From contig JAHFDU010000062.1 of the NCBI GenBank assembly GCA_023248835.1, forward strand, positions 1 to 14,512: a DNA stretch of 14,512 bases, given 5' to 3'. This document shows, in pieces, positions 6,175 through 12,113 of this stretch. Source of the stretch: Myxococcales bacterium. GTDB taxonomy: Bacteria; Myxococcota_A; Polyangia; Palsa-1104. A model generated the notes under the pieces. It saw nothing but the letters and a program-made list of their open reading frames with translations, was not told the origin of the DNA and searched no databases. Both the position numbers and the translations under genes were made by a program. The first letter of the stretch is position 1. Every line of letters starts with the position of its first letter.

Positions 6175-6921
6175 AACAAAGACGACGCTGGTGTTGTCGA
6201 TGCCGCCACGCTGGTTGGCGAAGGCGACACAGGCTTCTGGCACTTGTTGCGGCGCCTGAGCGGCCAGCAGCTCGAGCTCGCCCGGCTGCAAGTAGCCGTG
6301 CAGGCCGTCGGAGCAGAGCAGAAACTGCTCTCCCTTCGCGACGGGCAGCACCCGGGTATCGACGTGCACATAATCGCGGTGGCCGACCGCGCGGGTGATG
6401 ACGTGGCGTTTCGATTTTAGGTTGGCTGAATCGATCTCCGACAGATCGCCACGTTTAAGGTACTCGTTTAATAGCGTGTGATCTTCGGTGAGCAGCGACT
6501 CGCGTCCACCTTTGAGTCGATAGATGCGCGAGTCGCCCACCTGCGCAGTGATGCCGACGTTTCCGACCAGCAGCAGCGCCGACAATGTTGTCGACATTCC
6601 TTTCTGTTTGGGATCCTGCTCGCCCATTCCGAAAACGAGATAGCACGCGCTCTGTACTCCGCTTTCGAGTAGGCGCCGCACCGCTTCAGCGTTTTCGGGG
6701 CTGGGCGTCTGCATCGATTGTGTCAGCGTGGCTTGTCCGCTGCGAATAAAACTGTGCAGCTGCTCTACTGCTTCCTGGCTGGCAACCTCTCCGCTCTCGC
6801 GTCCACCGACACCGTCTGCGACCACATACAAACCGAGCGCGTCGTCAGCCAAGAGAGCATCTTCGTTGCGATCGCGCCGCCGCCCGGTATCGGTGCAGGT
6901 GAACGAGCGACGAGAAAGCAT
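6163..6921 (-). CDS. PP2C-type serine/threonine protein phosphatase
   Basis: This 252-residue single-domain phosphatase of the PPM family removes phosphate from Ser/Thr residues using two metal ions held by aspartates. Motifs in order: DRNEDA (17-22, D21), VADGVGGRESGE (34-45, D36/G37), GMSTTL (108-113), AQVGDSRIYRL (126-136, D130), LLCSDGLHGY (201-210, D205) and GIDNTSVVFV (240-249, D242). All metal ligands are present. There is no signal peptide or transmembrane segment, so it is cytoplasmic. Only a weak ribosome site precedes the ATG at 6921. It lies 49 bp after UDP-glucuronate decarboxylase on the same strand. No partner kinase gene is in the window. Its end overlaps the convergent MBL gene. 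Confidence 0.94.
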   Translation of the reverse strand: MLSRRSFTCTDTGRRRDRNEDALLADDALGLYVVADGVGGRESGEVASQEAVEQLHSFIRSGQATLTQSMQTPSPENAEAVRRLLESGVQSACYLVFGMGEQDPKQKGMSTTLSALLLVGNVGITAQVGDSRIYRLKGGRESLLTEDHTLLNEYLKRGDLSEIDSANLKSKRHVITRAVGHRDYVHVDTRVLPVAKGEQFLLCSDGLHGYLQPGELELLAAQAPQQVPEACVAFANQRGGIDNTSVVFVSIE

Positions 6922-6970
6922 ACCAAAATGCTACTTGTCACGACGTTCGATCGCAAGCAACTGAATACGG

Positions 6971-7912
6971 TTAGGTTTCGTGTTGAATGCGGCGGCGAAA
7001 ATCGGCGATGGTTTTTTCGAGGCCCTGTTCGAGCTTGATCTCTGGGTGCCAGCCGAGCTGCTCGACGGCGCGCGTGATGTCTGGCTTGCGCCTCACCGGG
7101 TCGTCCTCGGGCAGTTGTTCGTAGAGGAGCTGGCTTGACGATCCGGTCATGCCACGCACCATCTGCGCCAATTGCAAAATGGTGAATTCTGCCGGATTGC
7201 CGAGATTCACTGGATCACTCACTCCGGACGCCATCAGTCGGATAAATCCATCGATCAGATCGTCGACGTAACAGAAAGAGCGGGTTTGTTGCCCCTGCCC
7301 AAAAATGGTGATGGGTCGTGAGCGCAGACACTGCACCACGAAATTGGAGACGACGCGGCCGTCGTTTTCGTGCATGCGCGGACCGTAGGTGTTGAAAATG
7401 CGCGCGATGCGCACCTGAACGTCGTACTGCCGCGCATACGAAACTGCGAGTGCTTCGGCGCAGCGTTTTCCTTCGTCGTAGCAAGCTCGTGGCCCGATCG
7501 GATTGACGTTTCCCCAGTAGGCTTCCTGCTGCGGATGGGTCAGCGGATCGCCGTAGATCTCGCTCGTCGAAGCGATGAGGACGCGGGCGCCGACCTCACG
7601 CGCCAGCTCGAGCGCGTGCAAAGTGCCCTGCACGCAAGTCCGAATCGTGCGCACGGGATTGCGCTGATAGTGAATCGGCGAGGCGGGGCAGGCGAGATGA
7701 TAAATTTCGTCAACCTCTAAGACAATCGGATCGCAGATGTCGTGGCGAATAAATTGAAAAGCGTGCTCATCGAGCAGTCGATCAATGTTCTCGCGTCGAC
7801 CAGTAAACAGGTTGTCGAGACACACTACGTCGTTGCCCTTGGCCACCAGTCGCTGACACAGGTGCGATCCCAAAAATCCCGCGCCACCAGTGACCAGTAT
7901 TCGCTTTGCCAT
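6971..7912 (-). CDS. uxs: UDP-glucuronate decarboxylase (UDP-xylose synthase)
   Basis: This 313-residue extended short-chain dehydrogenase converts UDP-glucuronate to UDP-xylose with NAD+, supplying pentose for surface polysaccharide. The Rossmann motif GGAGFLG is at 9-15 and D33 can bind the NAD ribose. The family signature is strong: YHLACPASPIHYQ (71-83), STSEIYGDP (115-123), YWGNVNPIGPRACYDEGKR (132-150) with catalytic Y145 and K149, and RIFNTYGPRM followed by DGRVVSNF. These runs distinguish Uxs from UDP-glucose 4-epimerases and dTDP-glucose dehydratases. GAGGAG lies three bases before the ATG at 7912. A 55-bp gap separates it from the kinase-like gene upstream, and PP2C follows at 49 bp. 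Other sugar-nucleotide genes are not in the window. Confidence 0.94.
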   Translation of the reverse strand: MAKRILVTGGAGFLGSHLCQRLVAKGNDVVCLDNLFTGRRENIDRLLDEHAFQFIRHDICDPIVLEVDEIYHLACPASPIHYQRNPVRTIRTCVQGTLHALELAREVGARVLIASTSEIYGDPLTHPQQEAYWGNVNPIGPRACYDEGKRCAEALAVSYARQYDVQVRIARIFNTYGPRMHENDGRVVSNFVVQCLRSRPITIFGQGQQTRSFCYVDDLIDGFIRLMASGVSDPVNLGNPAEFTILQLAQMVRGMTGSSSQLLYEQLPEDDPVRRKPDITRAVEQLGWHPEIKLEQGLEKTIADFRRRIQHET

Positions 7913-7967
7913 GATCTCCTCGCTATTTCTTACGTCGCACTATTGTAACTGGAAAGCATGTCTAGCC

Positions 7968-8654
7968 CTAGGGCAGATGGGCGGCGATTTTGTGGCGGAT
8001 GTCGAGCTGAATGTCGTCGACGGGGCGGCGGGCGTCGATGGTGACAAACGCTTCGGTCTCGGCCATCCGATCGTAGTAGTGGATCAGCCGTTTCTGGTAA
8101 GCGACAAAACTGTCGTACGGATCTTCGCCGAGGTTTAGATCGAGCCCCGACTCCCAGTAGTCGAGCTTGCCGCGCGCCACCACGCGCCGCGCCAAAGACT
8201 CGACATCGATGCGCAGATAGATGGTGACGTCGGGAACCAGCGCGAAGCCGAACAGATCGCGCGCCCAGCTTTCGTCGAGGCCGCGCACCGCGCTGCGCGC
8301 AAATGCGGTGTAACAATAGCGATCGGCCACCACAATCATGCCGGCCCGCAATGCCGGAATAATTTCGTTCTCGAGGCGATCGGCGAAATCGCACGCGTAC
8401 AAAAGCGCAAAGGTCATGCGGTTGAGCGCGTGGCCTTCTTTGGCATCTTCGATTGTGCCTGCCATTAGCGGCGACCGCGTCCACCCGGTGGTCACCACCG
8501 CATGGCCTTGCAGCTCGAGCCAATCTTTGAGGTTTTCGATTTGCAGCGAGCGGCCGACGCCGTCGGTGCCCTCGACGACAAACAGCCGACCGCTCAGATC
8601 AGAGACGTCAATGTAAGGCAAGCCGCGCCCAAAGAATTTTCGTTGGGTGATCAT
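7968..8654 (-). CDS. Thymidylate-kinase-like protein with an altered P-loop (second of a tandem pair)
   Basis: This 228-residue P-loop nucleotide-kinase homologue is clearly a paralogue of the gene just upstream. The P-loop reads GTDGVGRS (29-36): the lysine that normally contacts ATP phosphates is arginine (R35, codon CGC). The ADRYCYTAFARSAVRGLDESW run (110-130) matches ADRYVYTAFARDVVRGVDRSW in the partner, and both have the DRY motif and a C-terminal YWESGLDL/YYEAGMDL run. The start forms ATGA with the upstream stop and has GGAGG six bases before it (8661-8665). The substitution may reduce or abolish kinase activity, making it a regulatory or heterodimer partner, or may be normal for this subfamily. 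The acceptor nucleotide is unknown; it differs from canonical Tmk around the DRY motif. Confidence 0.87.
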   Translation of the reverse strand: MITQRKFFGRGLPYIDVSDLSGRLFVVEGTDGVGRSLQIENLKDWLELQGHAVVTTGWTRSPLMAGTIEDAKEGHALNRMTFALLYACDFADRLENEIIPALRAGMIVVADRYCYTAFARSAVRGLDESWARDLFGFALVPDVTIYLRIDVESLARRVVARGKLDYWESGLDLNLGEDPYDSFVAYQKRLIHYYDRMAETEAFVTIDARRPVDDIQLDIRHKIAAHLP

Positions 8655-9361
8655 CTCGGACCTCCGCGACGACGGCGAATCGCTGCTTCGACAATGCCGC
8701 GAACCGCGCGCTGTTGCGCATCGATGCCGATGGTGGCGTCGATCACATCAAGTCCGAACTCTGATGTGATGCCGTCGTATTCGTCGAGCACTCGCCCTTG
8801 AAAGCGACGAAAACTTTCTACTGGATCGGCGGCGAGTTTCAAATCCATACCGGCTTCGTAATACTTGATCTTCTGCCGACCATTTAAGATTCGCGAAATC
8901 GAAACTTCAATCGGCGTCTTAAAATAGAGCGCGACGTCGGGCCGAATCGCGAACGAATAGAGCCGACGGATCCAGCTGCGATCGACCCCGCGCACGACGT
9001 CGCGCGCAAAAGCAGTGTAGACGTAGCGATCGGCCAGCACCACCATGCCGGCCTTGAGCGGCGGTACGATGGTGTGCAAAAACCGATCGGCAAAATCGGT
9101 GGCGTGCAAAAGCGAAAACGTGGTCGGCGTCAGTAGATTTTTTTTCTTGCCGTACTTGGTGGTCGCGCGCACAAGTTCCGAAGAATTCCACTCTGTAAAA
9201 ACCAACTCTTCGTCTTGCGCTTCGAGCCAGCGTTGCAATAGATGGATTTGGGTCGATTTTCCAGAGCCATCGATACCCTCGACGACGATCAGCGCGCCCG
9301 GATACGGATGTTCGCGACTAAGTGGAGAGCTCGCCGGAAGGGCGACAGAGTCCGACATCAT
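8651..9361 (-). CDS. Thymidylate-kinase-like nucleotide kinase (first of a tandem pair)
   Basis: This is a 236-residue P-loop kinase. The P-loop GIDGSGKST (29-37) is intact and the DRYVYTAFARDVV run (111-123) is the nucleotide-acceptor/DR motif region. Canonical Tmk has an AYQGG-type segment after DR, so dTMP specificity is not certain. I chose ATG 9361 over the GTG at 9406 for three reasons: it puts the P-loop and DRY motif at exactly the same residue numbers as in the paralogue; it forms ATGA with the short ORF upstream; and the GTG lies inside a strong hairpin. With the GTG the protein would have 251 residues. It overlaps the paralogue by ATGA and follows ppx across a hairpin-rich insert, suggesting a ppx-kinase-kinase transcript. 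Confidence 0.88.
   Translation of the reverse strand: MMSDSVALPASSPLSREHPYPGALIVVEGIDGSGKSTQIHLLQRWLEAQDEELVFTEWNSSELVRATTKYGKKKNLLTPTTFSLLHATDFADRFLHTIVPPLKAGMVVLADRYVYTAFARDVVRGVDRSWIRRLYSFAIRPDVALYFKTPIEVSISRILNGRQKIKYYEAGMDLKLAADPVESFRRFQGRVLDEYDGITSEFGLDVIDATIGIDAQQRAVRGIVEAAIRRRRGGPR
8661..8665 (-). promoter_or_regulatory. Ribosome binding site of the second kinase paralogue
   Basis: GGAGG on the minus strand lies six bases before the ATG at 8654, inside the end of the first kinase gene. It confirms the overlapping start. Confidence 0.7.
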
Positions 9362-9522
9362 GTTCTGTCCATCATCAAGGGGGGGACTTTCCGTTCGACC
9401 GAGCACTCGGCGCTTTCGCGCCTGCTCGTTCCGAACCCCCTCACTCGGGCAAAGCCCGAGCGAGCCTCCCCTCCGCCGCGCGTGAACCGCGCGAGTATTG
9501 TGATCCTTGCAACCCTCGTCAT
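9358..9522 (-). CDS. Short ORF bridging ppx and the first kinase gene (54 codons)
   Basis: The ATG at 9522 overlaps the ppx stop as ATGA, has GAGGA at a good distance, and opens a 54-codon frame whose TGA overlaps the ATG of the next gene, again as ATGA. The product is small and basic (MTRVARITILARFTRGGG... ending MMDRT) and resembles no family I know. It is encoded almost wholly by the hairpin insert, and its last residues DRT repeat the ppx C-terminus because of the 13-bp direct repeat. I see it as a possible coupling ORF that carries ribosomes across the insert, not as an established protein. About 54 stop-free codons in GC-rich DNA is not rare by chance. Confidence 0.3.
   Translation of the reverse strand: MTRVARITILARFTRGGGEARSGFARVRGFGTSRRESAECSVERKVPPLMMDRT
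9382..9440 (-). repeat. Long nested hairpin with GAAA tetraloop
   Basis: On the minus strand the arms pair as GGGG/CCCC, GTTCG/CGAAC, CGAGCA/TGCTCG and GGCGC/GCGCC around a GAAA loop (9414-9417), about 20 base pairs in all, interrupted by small internal loops and a GAG bulge. A GNRA loop on this strand but not the other hints that the minus-strand RNA is the functional form. Confidence 0.6.
9440..9464. repeat. Hairpin with a GC-rich stem and three-base loop
   Basis: CTCGGGC (9444-9450) and GCCCGAG (9454-9460) pair perfectly around AAA; the stem extends by CTC/GAG after one mismatch. No U-run follows on either strand, so it is not a classical terminator. Confidence 0.6.
9477..9493. repeat. 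Short CGCGCG hairpin
   Basis: CGCGCG at 9477-9482 and 9488-9493 pair around a five-base loop. It is the third stem in the insert and lies nearest to the ppx stop. Confidence 0.45.
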
Positions 9523-11042
9523 GTTCTGTCCTCGATTACGAGTTTCAACTTGTGCGCGAAGATTTCTTGCAACAGATCGGCCTTGCGCCGAGCGCCCCAT
9601 TGTTCGAGCTCGGGGTCGCCGCGCACAGTGAGAAACACTTCGATGCTTTTGTCGTGAACCAGGCAGCGCAATCCGCGCACCCGCTGGGCGCAGCTGCGAT
9701 CAAGCCCGTCGGCGACGCGCAGCAATCCGGCGAGAACGCGCACCCGCTCGCGCTGTTTTTCGGGCAAACGTCCGTAAGGCTCGTGACCCTCTCTAGGCGT
9801 CGCCTTGCGGTGGTAGCGCACCAGACTCGAAAGCAGCTGCACTTCTTCGGGCAAAAATCCTTCGAGCCCGACGTTTTCGATGAGGTAAGCGCCATGCTTG
9901 TGATGTTTCGAAGGAGCGATGTGGTAGCCAATGTCGTGTAGCAGCGCCGAAAATTCGAGCAATTCTCCGTCTGAATTTGGCAACGAGTGAAGTGGGCGCG
10001 TGCCACGGAACAGGTCGAGCGCCAAGTGCGCCACCTGTTCGGCGTGTTTAACGTCGACGTGGCAGCGGCGCATCAAGGAGACCACAGCGCGGCGACGGCG
10101 ATCGGGAAACTCGTCGATCAGCGCCAGGCCGGGCTGGTTGCGCGCGGCGTAGTCGATCAGCATGCCTTCCCGCAGCGCGCCGTCGGACAGCACGTATTCG
10201 TCGGCGTGCACGCCCTCGAGCAGCGTTCGGGCCACCATGGTACCAACGACAACAGAATCGGCGCGTTTGGGATCAAGCCCGGGCAATTTCAGCCGCTCGG
10301 ATGATGCCAGTGAGCACAGCCGTTCTTCGAGTGCGTAGAGCGCACCAAAACGTACCCGCTTGGGCCTGTTCTCCCCAGCGGGCGACGGCACCAAATCGGC
10401 GATCGCGCGCGCCGTACCAGAAGTCATCAGCACCACATCAAAGCCGACCTTGCGGGCTTGCGCTAGCGGCTCTTCGAAGGCGCGGTGAATCCTCTCCGCC
10501 AGCCGCTGACGTTCGTCCGGTTTGACCGGATCGCTCGGCCGCCACTCATCGAGCAGGCGCAAAACTCCCAGTTTCAAAGAGGCCAGAAAATGCACGTGAC
10601 TGGCATCGCCGACGATGAGCTCAACCGAGCCGCCGCCGATATCGACGATGAGTGCGCGCCGCGTGCGCAGGTCGAGCGTCGAGCGCGCGCCGAGATAGAT
10701 GCGACGCGCCTCTTCATCGCCGGGGACGACGGTGATCTCGATGCCAGTCTCGTCGCGCACGGTGCGGACAAAATCGCCGCCGTTCTCGGCTTCGCGCACG
10801 GCGCTGGTGGCAATGGCCAAGGTGGCGTCGCAGCTGTGTCGATCGATGGTGCCGCGAAAACGTTTCAGTGTCTCGACGCTACGCGAAATCGCATCGGCAG
10901 AAATTCCGCCGCGAAACGCGCTGTCGCCGAGGCGGACCAACTCTTTACTCCGATCGATCGGCGTCAGGTTGCCGTCCGATCCGACCTGCGCAATGAGCAG
11001 GTGAAAGGAGTTAGAACCGACGTCGATGGCTGCAATCTTCAT
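9519..11042 (-). CDS. ppx: Exopolyphosphatase / Ppx-GppA phosphatase with HD domain
   Basis: This 507-residue protein is the size of full-length Ppx. It removes terminal phosphates from polyphosphate, and some relatives hydrolyse pppGpp. The actin-like ATPase fold is shown by DVGSNSFHLLI (7-17), the TSAVREA run (79-85), GDEEARRIYLG (108-118) with the catalytic-region glutamate, DIGGGSVEL (134-142), TSGTARA (207-213) and SDGALREG (286-293). A C-terminal HD-like domain follows, with LLHDIGYHI (367-375). The ATG at 11042 overlaps the stop of the propeller gene as ATGA. No signal peptide is present. Whether polyphosphate or pppGpp is preferred cannot be told from sequence alone. Downstream, its stop overlaps the ATG of the short ORF in the hairpin insert, and two nucleotide-kinase paralogues follow. 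Confidence 0.95.
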   Translation of the reverse strand: MKIAAIDVGSNSFHLLIAQVGSDGNLTPIDRSKELVRLGDSAFRGGISADAISRSVETLKRFRGTIDRHSCDATLAIATSAVREAENGGDFVRTVRDETGIEITVVPGDEEARRIYLGARSTLDLRTRRALIVDIGGGSVELIVGDASHVHFLASLKLGVLRLLDEWRPSDPVKPDERQRLAERIHRAFEEPLAQARKVGFDVVLMTSGTARAIADLVPSPAGENRPKRVRFGALYALEERLCSLASSERLKLPGLDPKRADSVVVGTMVARTLLEGVHADEYVLSDGALREGMLIDYAARNQPGLALIDEFPDRRRRAVVSLMRRCHVDVKHAEQVAHLALDLFRGTRPLHSLPNSDGELLEFSALLHDIGYHIAPSKHHKHGAYLIENVGLEGFLPEEVQLLSSLVRYHRKATPREGHEPYGRLPEKQRERVRVLAGLLRVADGLDRSCAQRVRGLRCLVHDKSIEVFLTVRGDPELEQWGARRKADLLQEIFAHKLKLVIEDRT

Positions 11043-12007
11043 GCTTGCGCTTGAGCGTCTTCGACGTCTTCGGGTGAGAGTTTCTCAAACGGTTCGGTGA
11101 CCGGTCCGTCGGGTGGCGCGACTTCATCTAGGAGTTCGAGTCCTTTGAGTCGGCCGGTGCAGACATCAAAGCGCGGCGGATGGTCGTCGGTGGTGCGCAG
11201 CAGAGACGAATAGGCGATGCGAATTTTCCCTTTGCCTCCAACGAAGCAGGCGGGATCGCGCTGATCGAGTTCGCCCTCGCTCAGCGCACGTTCACGACCG
11301 CTTGAGCGATCGACAAACACCAAACTTGATCGGCCGGCCGCAGTTTCGCGGCGCTCTGTCACTACCCAGTCACGGGAAAGCGGCGCCGGGTGATAGTTGA
11401 GTGAGCCGGAGTTGGTAATGCGCACGAGCCGATTTTCATCGAGGTCGATGGCAAATATCGCGCTGCTGTCATCTTCGCTACTCTGGCCCGAAAAAAACAG
11501 CGTTTGGCCATCCGGCGAAAAAGCGGGCGCGCCATCCGATCGCAGCGCGTCTCGAGTAATCAAACGCCGGTCGCCACTCGACAGCGCGCAGACCCCAATC
11601 TGAAACGGCTGGTCGAGAGCCGAGACTGCGTAGACCAGCGACTTTCCGTCTGGTGAAAAAGCGGGGTCGAGGTAGCTGCAACCGTCTCCGCCGCACAGCC
11701 GTACCGGCAAAATGCCCGGCCGCGGGCTCCCCCAAATTTCGCTGAGATTGCCGAAGCGTCGGCCGAACGCCATCGCACCAGTGATGGAAAAGCTGCTGCG
11801 GCCGACGCAAGGACCGGTGAAGTGGGCGGCGATGCGGCCTCGCCGATCGACCACCACCCACGCCGAATTGTTTTCGTCTCCGACGGAGTAGCACAGCAGT
11901 TCGCCATCGTGCGACCATGCCGGGGAGCGATGTTGCATGAGACCGGCGGACAATCGCCGCTCTCCACGTAGCGCCAACGATTTTAGCCTTAACCGCCGTT
12001 TTGACAT
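11039..12007 (-). CDS. PD40/TolB-like beta-propeller protein
   Basis: This 322-residue protein contains PD40 (WD40-like) propeller repeats: PAWSHDGELLCYS (29-41), PAFSPDGKSLVYA (115-127), PAFSPDGQTLFFS (161-173) and a decayed YHPAPLSRDWVVTE (205-218). Such propellers bind proteins or small ligands. The N-terminus (MSKRRLRLKSLALRGERR) is basic with no hydrophobic core, so export is not predicted, unlike TolB. The ATG at 12007 has GAGGA eight bases before it and is preferred to the TTG at 12022, which would itself overlap that ribosome site. The C-terminus is acidic (SPEDVEDAQAQA) and overlaps ppx by ATGA, so the two are co-translated. A role as a cofactor of Ppx is possible but rests only on position. 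It probably begins the transcription unit that runs through ppx. Confidence 0.8.
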   Translation of the reverse strand: MSKRRLRLKSLALRGERRLSAGLMQHRSPAWSHDGELLCYSVGDENNSAWVVVDRRGRIAAHFTGPCVGRSSFSITGAMAFGRRFGNLSEIWGSPRPGILPVRLCGGDGCSYLDPAFSPDGKSLVYAVSALDQPFQIGVCALSSGDRRLITRDALRSDGAPAFSPDGQTLFFSGQSSEDDSSAIFAIDLDENRLVRITNSGSLNYHPAPLSRDWVVTERRETAAGRSSLVFVDRSSGRERALSEGELDQRDPACFVGGKGKIRIAYSSLLRTTDDHPPRFDVCTGRLKGLELLDEVAPPDGPVTEPFEKLSPEDVEDAQAQA

Positions 12008-12032
12008 TTTGGAATTCCTCAAAAAGCAGAAG

Positions 12033-12061
12033 ATGATACCCGCGCGCGCACCGCAAGTCGA
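12033..12061 (-). promoter_or_regulatory. Possible promoter of the propeller-ppx operon
   Basis: On the minus strand TCGACT (12061-12056) and TATCAT (12038-12033) are 17 bases apart. The -10 matches the sigma-70 consensus at five of six positions; the -35 is weak. It lies about 25 bases before the ATG at 12007, in the only gap ahead of this operon. Consensus matching in a non-model bacterium is weak evidence. Confidence 0.25.
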
Positions 12062-12113
12062 GGGCTGTGCGCTCTCATGAATTGACGAATTGAGGAATTT
12101 ACCTCAGTATAAA

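Larger units (their letters stand above)
9371..9518 (-). mobile_element. 148-bp hairpin-rich insert, candidate small non-autonomous element
   Basis: The segment between the 13-bp direct repeats holds three successive hairpins (9382-9440, 9440-9464, 9477-9493) and is rich in runs of C and G. It has no transposase and no long terminal inverted repeat. It could be a REP/MITE-type element, or a structured RNA on the ppx-kinase transcript. Dispersed copies elsewhere in the genome would decide. Confidence 0.45.
9358..9531. repeat. Exact 13-bp direct repeat flanking the insert between ppx and the kinase gene
   Basis: TCATGTTCTGTCC occurs at 9358-9370 and 9519-9531. Read on the minus strand it is GGACAGAACATGA: the ppx ending with its ATGA in one copy, and the leader plus ATGA start of the kinase gene in the other. 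Bases beyond the 13 do not match. Removing one copy and the 148 bp between them gives a normal ppx-ATGA-kinase junction. A target-site duplication is the simplest reading. Confidence 0.7.

Noticed and set aside
7941..7964. TAGACA/TACAAT promoter-like boxes upstream of uxs
   Set aside because: Each box is a fair match, but they are only 11 bases apart, too close for a sigma-70 promoter.
7965..7974. GCCCTAGGGC perfect palindrome over the stop of the second kinase gene
   Set aside because: Ten bases, no loop and no flanking support; probably incidental.
9362..9406. GTG start at 9406 for the first kinase paralogue
   Set aside because: It lies in a strong hairpin and breaks the exact residue alignment with the paralogue that ATG 9361 gives. 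It is not fully excluded.
12091..12106. TGAGG/CCTCA hairpin after the aminotransferase stop as a terminator
   Set aside because: The stem is only five base pairs and no U-run follows on the minus strand.
12082..12113. Plus-strand TTGACG ... TATAAA promoter-like pair
   Set aside because: The spacer is about 20 bases and no plus-strand gene follows; the short plus-strand ORF there is a shadow of the aminotransferase gene.
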